Positions 16,859 through 25,846 of a stretch of 64,000 nucleotides of DNA are shown here, piece after piece. The DNA is from Roseburia zhanii (lineage in GTDB: Bacteria; Bacillota; Clostridia; Lachnospirales; Lachnospiraceae). The translations under genes were made by a program, and so were the position numbers. The stretch is from the NCBI RefSeq assembly GCF_014287635.1, contig NZ_JACOPH010000007.1:1-64000 (forward strand), read 5' to 3'. The notes under the pieces were generated by a model, which did no database searches, had not been told where the DNA came from, and saw only the letters and a list, made by a program, of their open reading frames with translations. Positions within the stretch are counted from its first letter, which is position 1, and every line of letters begins with the position of its first letter.

Positions 16859-17293
16859 ATGAGCAACAGGATGCAGGTAGAATTTGATGCAAAGTCAGTC
16901 AATGAAGGGTTTGCAAGGGTGGCGGTAGCCGCCTTTCTGACACAGTTAAATCCTACCTTAGATGAGATCGCAGATGTGAAAACAGCAGTATCGGAGGCAG
17001 TTACAAATGCCATTATCCATGGATATGAAGACCGGGAAGGACAAGTATACCTAAGCTGTGAGATCAGTGGAGATACGGCAACGATCATAGTAGAAGATAA
17101 GGGCGTTGGTATGCGTGATGTCAAGCAGGCATTGCAGCCTTTTTATACAACAAAGCCGGATTTAGAACGTTCCGGTATGGGATTTGCCTTTATGGAGGCA
17201 TTTATGGATGACATGGAAGTGGAATCTGTCCTTGGCAGCGGGACAAAAGTGACCATGAAAAAGAAAATTGGAGCAAAGGAAGATGTAGATTAG
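16859..17293 (+). CDS. spoIIAB: Anti-sigma F factor / serine kinase SpoIIAB
   Basis: A 144-residue GHKL ATPase-kinase. The N-box (SEAVTNAIIHGYE), the G1 box (EDKGVGM) and the G2 region (ERSGMGFAFMEAFMD) are all present. It binds and holds sigma-F and phosphorylates SpoIIAA. The RBS GGAGGA precedes the ATG. The stop is one base before the sigF start, so the two are translationally coupled. Confidence 0.96.
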   Translation: MSNRMQVEFDAKSVNEGFARVAVAAFLTQLNPTLDEIADVKTAVSEAVTNAIIHGYEDREGQVYLSCEISGDTATIIVEDKGVGMRDVKQALQPFYTTKPDLERSGMGFAFMEAFMDDMEVESVLGSGTKVTMKKKIGAKEDVD

Positions 17294-17294
17294 A

Positions 17295-18017
17295 ATGGAT
17301 GCGGTGACAGCTCTCATTAAGCAGGCACACGCGGGGGATAAAGATGCAAGGGAAAAGCTGATCTCCGACAACATGGGACTTGTGTGGAGCATTGTCAGAA
17401 GATTTGAGCATCGGGGACACGAAAGGGAAGAGCTGTTTCAGATTGGCTGTATAGGTCTGATAAAAGCGATCGATAAGTTTGAGACTGCCTATGAGGTGAA
17501 GTTTTCGACATATGCAGTCCCAATGATCATGGGCGAGATCAAACGTTTCCTGCGTGATGGCAGTATGATGAAGGTGTCAAGATCCTTAAAAGAAAATGGA
17601 TGGAAGATACAGAAAGCATCGGATATGCTTTCACAAAAATATGGGAGGGATGCGACCTTACAGGAAATCTCTGCGGAAGTCGGACTGAGTGTGGAAGATA
17701 TTGTTGAAGCGATCGAGGCGAATGGGGAAGTAACTTCCATCTATCAGCCGGTATATCAGTCTGATGACAGTGAACTCTATTTAGTTGATCAGGTATCAGA
17801 CAGCGGAGTGCAGAAAACAGAGGAACTTGTGGATCATCTTCTGATCGAACAGCTTTTAGGGGAATTAGATGAAACCGAAAAAGAGCTGATCGAACTGCGG
17901 TATTTTCAGGATATGACGCAGACGCAGATTGCAGGGCGGCTCGGGATCAGTCAGGTACAGGTATCGAGAATGGAGCGGAAAATCCTGCTTCGTATGCGGC
18001 AGGCAAGCGAAAAATAA
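17295..18017 (+). CDS. sigF: RNA polymerase sigma-F factor, sporulation
   Basis: A 240-residue sigma-70 family factor. Region 2 (residues about 25-95, with FSTYAVPMIMGEIKRFLRD), region 3 and region 4 (QTQIAGRLGISQVQVSRME helix-turn-helix) are complete. It directs early forespore transcription. It immediately follows spoIIAB, in the standard operon order, and marks the organism as a genetically equipped spore former. Confidence 0.96.
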   Translation: MDAVTALIKQAHAGDKDAREKLISDNMGLVWSIVRRFEHRGHEREELFQIGCIGLIKAIDKFETAYEVKFSTYAVPMIMGEIKRFLRDGSMMKVSRSLKENGWKIQKASDMLSQKYGRDATLQEISAEVGLSVEDIVEAIEANGEVTSIYQPVYQSDDSELYLVDQVSDSGVQKTEELVDHLLIEQLLGELDETEKELIELRYFQDMTQTQIAGRLGISQVQVSRMERKILLRMRQASEK

Positions 18018-18053
18018 GTATGTAGTACAATATGATCACTTTCGAAACATTTC

Positions 18054-18082
18054 TTGTAATTAAGAGGACAGGTGTGTATAAT
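18054..18082 (+). promoter_or_regulatory. Promoter of the PBP-GGDEF gene
   Basis: TTGTAA (18054-18059), 17 bp spacer, TATAAT (18077-18082). Confidence 0.75.
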
Positions 18083-18120
18083 GAAAACATAGGAAAAAGT
18101 CTTTAAAGGGGATTTTTGCA

Positions 18121-20451
18121 ATGAAAAAAGGAAGAGGAAACCGTCCGACCATAGGGATCATGCTGGGTGATGTGGAATCTGATTATACCGTAGAATTAGT
18201 AAGGGGATTCTATTCCTGTGCACGGGAAGAAAATGTGAATATTGTTTTTTTGCTTGGACCTCAGATTCCGCAGTATTGCGCAGATATCCTTGCATATAAT
18301 TTAGATGGAGATTATAACTATCAGTTTGATACGATCTATGATTATGTACATTATATGCAGTTTGATGTACTGATCATCGCAACAGGGTCGCTTTCTTATT
18401 ATTATCATAATTATGATAAAAAAGCCTTTTTAGAGAGCCATGCCAAAGTTCCATATATTCTGATACAGGATACTTCCGATACAGAAAAAGTACCGTATCT
18501 GATCTCAGATAATTATGTCGGAATGCGTTCCTGTATGGAACATTTAGTCAAAGATCATGGTTATAAGAAAATCGCATTCTTAAGCGGACCGAAAGTGAAT
18601 ATTGAGGCACAGGAGCGTCTGCGGGCATATTTAGATGTCATGCAGGAAAACGGCTATATGGTAGATGAGAAGATGATCGCCTATGGCAATTTTACAGAAT
18701 TAGTTGAAACACATGTCCGCAGACTCTTAGATGAGAACCCGGATTTAGAAGCGATCGCCTGTGCGAATGATAATATGGCAAAAGGCTGTTATAAAGTCTG
18801 CAAAGAGCGTCACATGGTTGTAGGAAGGGATATTGCGATAACCGGTTATGATGATGTGGATCTGGCAAAAAAGATGCAGCCACCGTTGACAAGTGTGTCT
18901 CAGCGGAGCTTTCATTTTAGTTATACCGCATTGCGAAAGGCAATCGCTTTATATAAAGGTGAACAGGTAGGATCGGAAAAAGCAAAGACACTGCTCGTAA
19001 AACGCGGTTCTTGTGGATGCCATATCGGAGACCTTCAGAATGGCGGGTTGTCAGCACAAACAGATTTAGATGCATACATAGAAAAATCTGTCAAAAATTT
19101 GGAATCCATTTTATTTTCGGGGCTTCCGTATAAGAAAGATAAAGAGCACTTTTGCGCTTTGTTAGAGAGGTATTTTGCTTATATTTCAAAACATGTATTA
19201 AAAGAAACTTCGGAAGATTTCGTGATGGATGACCTGCTTGGGGTTCTGCAGGAATTTGTTGGATATCCGCATATTTCAAGACAGGGACTGCTGATGCATG
19301 TGACAGAAGTTGTGCAGGTATTAGCAGCGAATGTCACGGATAGTAAGGCAAAAGAACTGCTTTTATATATTATCAGTGCAACCCAGCAGTTTATCTATAA
19401 TTCCATCAATAAGACAATGGAAAAAGAAATGTTAGAGCTGAACCGGAAAGCATGGTTTGTGCCGAGTTTTACCAGAGATCTAAACCGCAAAGGCAGCAGA
19501 GGGGATCTAAGGGAAGTGATGCGTCCGGTATTAGAACGTTTCCGTATGATGAAAGTCAAAAGCTGTTATGTGTATCTGTTTGCAAAGCCGGTCGTGCATG
19601 ATGAACAGGCATTATTCCGTCTGCCGGAAAAAATGTATTTAGCAGCTTATTACACGCCGGAGAAGATGGCCTGCTACAGCAGTGAGGTAAGTCCGTATAT
19701 CACAGCAAAAAACGGTTTTACTTCTTTTCTGCCGGAGGCAGCAGATCCGGCGATACTGACATCTTTTATCCTGTTTTCAGGAGATAAACAGTATGGGATT
19801 CTTCTATGTGATGTGGAACAGGAAGATATGTCCTTTTTGCAGATCTGTGGTATGCAGTTAGGTGCGTTATTCCGGTATCTTGATCTGAACTGGGTGGAAC
19901 AGGAGTCCTATCAGGAATTACAGAAATCATTAAAAGTGATTAGTGAGAAAAATAATATCTTAAGTTTTATCTCTGAATATGATGAACTGAGTGGACTGTT
20001 AAACCGCAGGGGATTTATGGAACGGATACTGACATGCTTAGAACAGAATGACGGAAGGAAAGCCTATCTGATCTTCTGTGACTTAGACCACTTAAAAGAG
20101 ATCAATGACAGCTTCGGGCATACCGCAGGTGATTTTGCAATTGAGAGCGCAGCAAAGCGTTTAAAACAGGTACTTCCAAAAGATGCAATCACTGCACGTA
20201 TCGGCGGAGATGAATTTGTGTCACTGGTATTGTCTGATCTGCCGGGGTTTAAAGATGCACTTTTACTACAGCTTGAACAGGCGGCAGAGAGATTTAACAG
20301 TAACGGACAGATTCCATATTATGTGGAGATCTCTACCGGGATCTGGGAATTTTACTGCGAACCGCAGACAGATATCAATGAACTGATGAACAAATCAGAT
20401 GAATTATTATATGAAGCGAAAAAGAACCGCCGCAGGACAATCTGTAAATAA
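18121..20451 (+). CDS. Cytosolic LacI-type sensor / diguanylate cyclase
   Basis: A 776-residue protein. Residues about 8-300 match the sugar-binding (PBP1, LacI/GalR) fold, with no helix-turn-helix before it and no signal peptide or membrane segment. A middle region (about 330-600) is probably helical/GAF-like. The C-terminal GGDEF domain (about 620-770) has the intact motif GGDEF at 695-699 and the preceding DELSGLLNRRGF and FCDLDHLKEIND. I see no RxxD inhibitory site before it. It should make cyclic di-GMP in answer to a soluble cytoplasmic ligand, probably a sugar. It has its own promoter and a terminator overlapping its end. Confidence 0.9.
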   Translation: MKKGRGNRPTIGIMLGDVESDYTVELVRGFYSCAREENVNIVFLLGPQIPQYCADILAYNLDGDYNYQFDTIYDYVHYMQFDVLIIATGSLSYYYHNYDKKAFLESHAKVPYILIQDTSDTEKVPYLISDNYVGMRSCMEHLVKDHGYKKIAFLSGPKVNIEAQERLRAYLDVMQENGYMVDEKMIAYGNFTELVETHVRRLLDENPDLEAIACANDNMAKGCYKVCKERHMVVGRDIAITGYDDVDLAKKMQPPLTSVSQRSFHFSYTALRKAIALYKGEQVGSEKAKTLLVKRGSCGCHIGDLQNGGLSAQTDLDAYIEKSVKNLESILFSGLPYKKDKEHFCALLERYFAYISKHVLKETSEDFVMDDLLGVLQEFVGYPHISRQGLLMHVTEVVQVLAANVTDSKAKELLLYIISATQQFIYNSINKTMEKEMLELNRKAWFVPSFTRDLNRKGSRGDLREVMRPVLERFRMMKVKSCYVYLFAKPVVHDEQALFRLPEKMYLAAYYTPEKMACYSSEVSPYITAKNGFTSFLPEAADPAILTSFILFSGDKQYGILLCDVEQEDMSFLQICGMQLGALFRYLDLNWVEQESYQELQKSLKVISEKNNILSFISEYDELSGLLNRRGFMERILTCLEQNDGRKAYLIFCDLDHLKEINDSFGHTAGDFAIESAAKRLKQVLPKDAITARIGGDEFVSLVLSDLPGFKDALLLQLEQAAERFNSNGQIPYYVEISTGIWEFYCEPQTDINELMNKSDELLYEAKKNRRRTICK

Positions 20452-20475
20452 CAGATGCTTCTGCGGCCGTTTTTT
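20429..20475 (+). terminator. Intrinsic terminator overlapping the end of the GGDEF gene
   Basis: GCCGCAG (20429-20435) pairs with CTGCGGC (20461-20467); an inner ATCTGT/ACAGAT pair adds to it; T6 follows. The stop codon lies in the stem loop. Confidence 0.75.
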
Positions 20476-20492
20476 ATATTTTATAACGATGA

Positions 20493-21944
20493 TTATACAA
20501 CACTCATTTCACGAAGCAGATCCTGTTTCATCTGGTATAGTTTGTCTGAAAGGTCGACATAGATCTTAGACGGATTTACAAAACGCTTATTCTCGTCCCA
20601 GATCGTATTTTTTTCTTTTGTACAGATTTCCTGTAATTCCATCACAGTATAAGAAGGATAGATACACGTTCCGTTTTTAAATACCGGAACGAGCATTTCA
20701 CGCATGGTATAACTGCCACCCGTTAAGCGTGTTTTCTTCCACGGCTCGTTCGGATCGAAAAGTACAAGGTCTTTGCCGGTATCAAATGTTTCTGTGGCAA
20801 GGCAGATATAATCAGCACGGATTTTTCCGGTTGCCTTATCATAGATACGGTAGACGGTTTTATTCCCCGGATTCGTAACTTTCTCAGTATTTTCGGAGAG
20901 CTTGATCTTCGGCAGAAATGTACCGTCTTCACTTTTTATGGCAGCAAGTTTGTATACACCGCCAAAAGCAGGATTGTCTTTTGCAGTGATCAGGTTTGTA
21001 CCGACACCCCATGAATTGATCTTTGCACCCTGCGATTTTAAATTTTCGATCAGATATTCATCGAGATCGTTTGAAGCAGAGATCACAGCATCAGAAAATC
21101 CTGCATCATCTAACATTTTTCTTGCAATCTTAGACAAATAAGCAAGATCACCGCTGTCCATGCGGATACCATAGTAAGTCAGCGGAATACCGGCATTACG
21201 CATCTCTGTAAATACCCGGATGGCATTCAAAATACCGGATTTTAACGTATCATAGGTGTCAACTAACAGGATACAGGCAGACGGATAGAGAGAAGCATAG
21301 GTTTTAAATGCAGTATATTCATCCGGAAAACTCATGATCCAGCTGTGGGCATGGGTGCCAAGGACAGGAACATCAAATAATTTACCGGTCAGTACATTTG
21401 AAGTTCCCTTACAGCCGCCGATAACTGCGGCTCTTGCACCGTAAACACCGGAATCCGGACCCTGTGCACGACGGAGTCCGAATTCCATCACACCGTCTCC
21501 ATTTGCGGCATAACAGACACGGGCAGCTTTTGTTGCGATCAGACTCTGGTGGTTTAAGATATTTAAGACAGCCGTTTCGATAAGCTGTGCCTCCATGATC
21601 GGTGCGATCACCTTTAAAAGAGGTTCTCTTGGGAAGATGATACTGCCTTCCGGAATGGCATAGATGTCACCGGTAAAATGAAAATCACGCAGATGATCGA
21701 GAAAATCTTCTTCAAAGATCTGAAGACTTCTTAAGTATTCGATATCATCTTCGGAAAAATGCAGATTTTTGATATAGTCGATGATCTGCTCTAAACCGGC
21801 ACAGATGGCATATCCGCCATTACATGGGTTGTTCCGGTAAAAAGCATCAAAAACAACGACTTCTTTGCAGTTGCTTTTATAATAACCCTGCATCATGGTC
21901 AGTTCATACAGATCTGTCAGCAGAGTCAGGTTTAATGTACTCAT
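20493..21944 (-). CDS. pncB: Nicotinate phosphoribosyltransferase
   Basis: A 483-residue protein that joins nicotinate to PRPP to give nicotinate mononucleotide in the NAD salvage (Preiss-Handler) route. The N-terminus (LTLLTDLYELTMMQGYYKS), the GTHAHSWIMSF segment and the YGIRMDSGDLAYLSK segment are conserved in the family. RBS AAGGAG is a few bases before ATG. It is convergent with the GGDEF gene and monocistronic, with its own promoter. Confidence 0.96.
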   Translation of the reverse strand: MSTLNLTLLTDLYELTMMQGYYKSNCKEVVVFDAFYRNNPCNGGYAICAGLEQIIDYIKNLHFSEDDIEYLRSLQIFEEDFLDHLRDFHFTGDIYAIPEGSIIFPREPLLKVIAPIMEAQLIETAVLNILNHQSLIATKAARVCYAANGDGVMEFGLRRAQGPDSGVYGARAAVIGGCKGTSNVLTGKLFDVPVLGTHAHSWIMSFPDEYTAFKTYASLYPSACILLVDTYDTLKSGILNAIRVFTEMRNAGIPLTYYGIRMDSGDLAYLSKIARKMLDDAGFSDAVISASNDLDEYLIENLKSQGAKINSWGVGTNLITAKDNPAFGGVYKLAAIKSEDGTFLPKIKLSENTEKVTNPGNKTVYRIYDKATGKIRADYICLATETFDTGKDLVLFDPNEPWKKTRLTGGSYTMREMLVPVFKNGTCIYPSYTVMELQEICTKEKNTIWDENKRFVNPSKIYVDLSDKLYQMKQDLLREMSVV

Positions 21945-22024
21945 AGGGACTCCTTTCGTTTACTATGACTGTTTTTTTGTCAGGGTTCATAGATAGTGTA
22001 TGAACGGTGATGATTTTTATCCTT

Positions 22025-22053
22025 ATGATACAAACAAGATGCGGAATCGTCAA
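22025..22053 (-). promoter_or_regulatory. Promoter of pncB
   Basis: On the minus strand TTGACG, a 17 bp spacer, then TATCAT. Confidence 0.65.
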
Positions 22054-22066
22054 GACAACAAATCAC

Positions 22067-22306
22067 TTGCAATTCTAAAATGCCTATGGTAGTATAACGA
22101 CGGACAGTATCCAAAGGAACTGTACTGGTGTATTACATACAAGTAAATGAATAAAGATCCATGTACAATGGCCTCACCGGATGGGCGGCACATACAAGGC
22201 AGGGATTTTTACTTATCATGTACCAAAACATGGATTGTCATACGATTGTACTGCAATTTTATGACAGTGTTTTTTATATACCCAGACAGCCTGTCTGGGT
22301 TTTTTA
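22067..22306 (+). promoter_or_regulatory. panC leader with an intrinsic terminator (possible riboswitch or attenuator)
   Basis: A possible promoter is TTGCAA (22067-22072), 17 bp, TAGTAT. The leader has pairable stretches (GTACAAT at 22162 with ATTGTAC near 22244; TGTCAT at 22237 with ATGACA at 22261). A strong terminator, CCCAGACAG/CTGTCTGGG with T6, lies at 22281-22306, 80 bases before panC. No protein gene is credible here. A terminator between promoter and gene suggests transcription attenuation, or a separate short RNA. Confidence 0.5.
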
Positions 22307-22388
22307 TTGGAAAATTCGTTGCAATTTTCTCTTGTATCAGTTCCTTTGCGTCTATCAGGAAAATGAATTTACCAGAAAGGAAACGAAA

Positions 22389-23228
22389 ATGGAAATTACA
22401 GGTTCAATCAAAGAAGTAAGAGCACAGGTAAAAGAATGGAGAAAACAGGGACTTACCGTTGGTCTTGTGCCAACGATGGGATATCTGCATGAAGGACATA
22501 AGAGTCTGATCGACAGAGCCGTTTTGGAAAATGATAAAGTCGTTGTCAGTGATTTTGTCAATCCGATCCAGTTTGGAGTCAATGAAGATCTTTCTACTTA
22601 TCCAAGAGATATTGAAGCAGATAAAAAGCTGTGTGAGGCAGCAGGTGCAGCTCTGATCTTTCATCCGGAGCCGGAAGAAATGTATGCACCGGATTTTTCT
22701 ACTTATGTGGAAACAGAGCATGTCAGCGCAGGACTTTGTGGAAAAACAAGACCAACACATTTTAGAGGTGTCTGTACTGTAGTCAGCAAATTATTCAACA
22801 TTGTAGCACCGGATAAGGCATATTTTGGACAAAAAGATGCGCAGCAGTTAGCGGTCATCCGTCGTATGGTACGCGATCTGAACATGGATATTGAGATCAT
22901 CGGCTGTCCGATTATAAGAGAAGCAGATGGCTTGGCGAAAAGTTCCAGAAATACTTATCTAAGTCCAGAGGAAAGAAAGGCAGCCTTAGTACTTTCAAAG
23001 GCAATTTTCCATGGAGAAGAAATGGTTAAAAACGGAGAGAAGAAGTCAGATGTGATCTTGACGGAGATGAAGCAGATCATTGAAGCAGAACCGTTAGCAA
23101 AGATCGATTATGTAGAAATGGTAGATGCTGACAGTATCGAAACGGTCGAAGAAGTCAAAGGACGGGTACTTGTAGCCATGGCTGTTTATATCGGAAAGAC
23201 ACGATTGATCGATAACTTTATAGTATAA
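22389..23228 (+). CDS. panC: Pantothenate synthetase
   Basis: A 279-residue enzyme that joins pantoate and beta-alanine with ATP to give pantothenate. The HIGH-type PTMGYLHEGHKSLI and the KSSRNTYLSPEER motif are intact. The start is the ATG after AGAAAGGAAA; the upstream open frame overlaps the terminator at 22281 and does not resemble the family. Gaps to panD (16 bp) and on through the two transport genes are short, so this is a pantothenate operon. panB, usually first in such operons, is not here. Confidence 0.97.
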   Translation: MEITGSIKEVRAQVKEWRKQGLTVGLVPTMGYLHEGHKSLIDRAVLENDKVVVSDFVNPIQFGVNEDLSTYPRDIEADKKLCEAAGAALIFHPEPEEMYAPDFSTYVETEHVSAGLCGKTRPTHFRGVCTVVSKLFNIVAPDKAYFGQKDAQQLAVIRRMVRDLNMDIEIIGCPIIREADGLAKSSRNTYLSPEERKAALVLSKAIFHGEEMVKNGEKKSDVILTEMKQIIEAEPLAKIDYVEMVDADSIETVEEVKGRVLVAMAVYIGKTRLIDNFIV

Positions 23229-23243
23229 GAGGTAAAAATAGAT

Positions 23244-23639
23244 ATGACGTTAGAAATGTTAAAAAGCAAGATCCACCGTGCAACCGTAACACAGGCAGAA
23301 TTAAATTATGTCGGAAGTATCACGATAGATGAAAGCCTGATGGAGGCTGCCGGAATCATAGAATATGAAAAAGTACAGATTGCAGATGTGGATAACGGAG
23401 CACGTTTTGAAACATATGTGATCGCAGGAGAAGCAGGAAGCGGTATTATCTGTTTAAACGGAGCAGCCGCACGTATGGTATCCACAGGAGATAAAGTGAT
23501 CATTATGAGTTATGCACAGATGCAGCCGCAGGAAGTGAAAGAAAATCCGCCAAAAGTTGTATTTGTAGATGAAAATAATCAGATCACATCGGTTACACGC
23601 TATGAAAAACATGGTGTATTGATGCAGATGGAGGCGTGA
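23244..23639 (+). CDS. panD: Aspartate 1-decarboxylase proenzyme
   Basis: A 131-residue pyruvoyl enzyme that makes beta-alanine from aspartate for PanC. The self-cleavage motif YVGS is at 22-25, so Ser25 becomes the pyruvoyl group. The length fits the family. It follows panC by 16 bp with RBS GAGGTAA. Confidence 0.97.
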   Translation: MTLEMLKSKIHRATVTQAELNYVGSITIDESLMEAAGIIEYEKVQIADVDNGARFETYVIAGEAGSGIICLNGAAARMVSTGDKVIIMSYAQMQPQEVKENPPKVVFVDENNQITSVTRYEKHGVLMQMEA

Positions 23640-23678
23640 TCATCTGCGTGAAATTTTGAAAGGAAAAGGAAAATAAAG

Positions 23679-24656
23679 ATGAATCAGATTAAAAAACTAT
23701 GTAGTTTTTTATCCTCTAATATCGCAGTATTTATTATTATCTTTTCTGTGATCGCATTCTTTTATCCAAAGGGATTTTCATGGGCAACGAATTATACGAC
23801 GATCTTTTTAGGCGTTGCCATGTTTGGAATGGGCTTGACGATCAAAGCAGAAGACTTTAAGATTGTTTTTATGCGTCCGAAAGATTTGTTCATCGGATGT
23901 CTGTTACAGTATACGATCATGCCGCTTGCAGCATTTGCACTGGCAAAAATCTTTCATCTGCCAACGGATCTGGCATTAGGCGTGATCTTAGTAGGCTGTT
24001 GTCCGGGAGGTACAGCGAGTAATGTGATCACTTATATCGCAGGCGGAGATGTACCGTTATCCGTTGGAATGACTATGGTATCTACGATCTTAGCACCGAT
24101 ATGCACCCCATTTTTGGTGTACCTGTTAGGCGGCTCATGGGTGGAAGTATCACTTGCAGCCATGATGCTGTCTGTGGTAAAAGTAGTATTGGTGCCGGTT
24201 TTAGGCGGCATCCTGTTATACCATATTTTCCCGAAACAGGTAGATGCGATCCGCGATTTCCTGCCGATGGTATCAGTGATCTCGATTGTGATGATCATAT
24301 CCGGAATCGTAGGAAGTAATGCAGAAAAAATCATCACCTGTGGGGCATTGGTGATGATCGTTGTTGCGATCCACAATGGCATTGGGCTTGCACTAGGTAC
24401 ATTTGCGGCAAAACTGTTAAAATTAGAAGAACCAAAAGTGACGGCTATCGGGATCGAAGTTGGCATGCAGAACAGCGGACTTGCAATCTCTTTAGCGGCG
24501 GCAAATTTTGCAGCAAATCCGCTTGCAACACTGCCGGGAGCAATTTTTTCTGTCTGGCATAATATTTCCGGTACCCTTTATGCAGGACTGCGGAATCGGA
24601 AACAGACAGTAAAAGCAGAACAGACAGGTGCAGAAACAGCAACAGAAGCTGTATAA
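23679..24656 (+). CDS. BASS-family transporter, likely PanS-type pantoate/ketopantoate carrier
   Basis: A 325-residue membrane protein with about ten hydrophobic helices. The family segments VGCCPGGTASNVITYIAGGD and IEVGMQNSGLAISLA identify the bile acid:sodium symporter (BASS) family. In Salmonella a member called PanS moves ketopantoate/pantoate. Position directly after panC-panD supports that role here, but the family also moves bile acids and other organic anions, so the substrate is inferred from context. Confidence 0.8.
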   Translation: MNQIKKLCSFLSSNIAVFIIIFSVIAFFYPKGFSWATNYTTIFLGVAMFGMGLTIKAEDFKIVFMRPKDLFIGCLLQYTIMPLAAFALAKIFHLPTDLALGVILVGCCPGGTASNVITYIAGGDVPLSVGMTMVSTILAPICTPFLVYLLGGSWVEVSLAAMMLSVVKVVLVPVLGGILLYHIFPKQVDAIRDFLPMVSVISIVMIISGIVGSNAEKIITCGALVMIVVAIHNGIGLALGTFAAKLLKLEEPKVTAIGIEVGMQNSGLAISLAAANFAANPLATLPGAIFSVWHNISGTLYAGLRNRKQTVKAEQTGAETATEAV

Positions 24657-24686
24657 AATATAAAGAAAAGGAAAGAGGAAAAGAGC

Positions 24687-25295
24687 ATGGAAAAGAAAAA
24701 GTTTTCGACCACAAAATTTGTAGAAATGGCACTGTTAGTAGCGATCATCTTATTGATGGCATTTACACCGATCGGTTACATCAAGACATTTGGATTAGAG
24801 ATCACTCTGATCGTTGTTCCGGTGACTGTTGGCGCGATCACATTAGGACCGGCAGCAGGAGCGGTTTTAGGGGCAGTATTTGGAATCACCAGCTTTATCC
24901 AGTGTTTTGGAATGAGTGCATTTGGTGCAATGCTTTTAAGCATCAATCCGGCTGGAACATTTGTTGTCTGTGTAGCAGCACGTATTTTGATGGGTTTTCT
25001 GACAGGACTGATCTATCAGGGGCTTAAGAAAGTACAGCCAATCCGTAAGATTTCTGTATTTCTTGCAAGTCTGATCGGACCATTTTTAAATACATTTTTC
25101 TTTATGACTACATTAGTGCTCTTTTTCTACAATACAGAGTACATTCAGGGAATCGTAACTTCTTTGGGTGCAAAAAATGCATTTGCATTTGTGATAGCAT
25201 TTGTAGGAGTGAACGGACTTGTTGAAGCAATCGTATGCTTTATCTTAGGAAGTGCAGTTTCTAAGGCATTACAGGTGGCACTTAAGAACCGGTAA
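24687..25295 (+). CDS. ECF transporter substrate-binding (S) component, probably for pantothenate
   Basis: A 202-residue protein with about six membrane helices and the GAITLGPAAGAVLGAVFG segment typical of ECF S components. It captures a vitamin and works with the shared EcfA-A'-T module, which is not in this window. The panC-panD-carrier context suggests a PanT-type pantothenate specificity. RBS GGAAAGAGGAAA is close to the ATG. It is the last gene of the operon; no clear terminator follows. Confidence 0.78.
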   Translation: MEKKKFSTTKFVEMALLVAIILLMAFTPIGYIKTFGLEITLIVVPVTVGAITLGPAAGAVLGAVFGITSFIQCFGMSAFGAMLLSINPAGTFVVCVAARILMGFLTGLIYQGLKKVQPIRKISVFLASLIGPFLNTFFFMTTLVLFFYNTEYIQGIVTSLGAKNAFAFVIAFVGVNGLVEAIVCFILGSAVSKALQVALKNR

Positions 25296-25389
25296 GAGAG
25301 ATGGGGCTTAGTGGCAGGCTGATGGATTGCTGGGCTTTGATGAGTGAAAGTTTGGGATTGTTTTAGGAAATGGTGAGCCTGCCCACCAA

Positions 25390-25605
25390 ATGGAGGAACG
25401 CTTTATGATGATCGAAGAATTGATGCAGGAGGAGTTTGAGGCAGGCAGAGCAGAAGGGAAAACGGAGGGAGAACGAAATTCTTTAACGACCGCTGTTTTG
25501 GATATTTTAGAAATCAGAAATATTTTTTTGTATAAAAAGATTGAATCTGGATATGTTTCATTGTATAATAGCAACAGATTGGCGATGATAAAAGCTGCGA
25601 TTTAG
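25390..25605 (+). pseudogene. Probable C-terminal remnant of an Rpn/PD-(D/E)XK family protein, 71 aa
   Basis: The frame opens after a TGA and encodes an acidic helix with MIEELMQEEFEAGRAEGKTEG. This is the charged E-x-G-R-x-E-G tail common at the end of Rpn recombination-promoting nuclease/transposase family proteins. The catalytic part is missing and the C-terminus runs into the serS T-box leader. It could also be a short unrelated gene. Nearby GGCAGGCT (25316) and AGCCTGCC (25375) form a distant inverted repeat. Confidence 0.4.
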
Positions 25606-25806
25606 CGACAGACCAGAGAGCCGGTGGATGGTGAGAACCGGACTGTTTAAGAATCTTTCCACTTTTTGAGCCAGTGATGAAAGTCACAGACTGGTACTCT
25701 TTACCGTACCAAATGAAGAGGCTGGTGTAACCGGCAATATGGGTGGCAACGCGGAAATAACCTTTCGTCCCATGCACAAAAAGTGTGGGATGAAAGGATT
25801 TTTTTA
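25606..25806 (+). ncRNA. T-box riboswitch, serine type
   Basis: The core GGGTGGCAACGCGG is at 25741-25754 and a terminator (stem 25761-25799, then a T-run) ends the leader. The specifier is TCC (25658-25660), a serine codon, followed by A. The TGGC bulge would pair with a tRNA ending GCCA, correct for serine tRNA. The leader regulates serS by charging state. Its promoter is not obvious and may lie inside the remnant gene upstream. Confidence 0.92.
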
Positions 25807-25846
25807 TTTACAAAACAGATTTTTAAGAAAGATGAGGGACATACAA

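Noticed and set aside
22147..22419. 90-codon frame over the panC leader
   Set aside because: It crosses the intrinsic terminator and overlaps the start of panC; no RBS and no family features.
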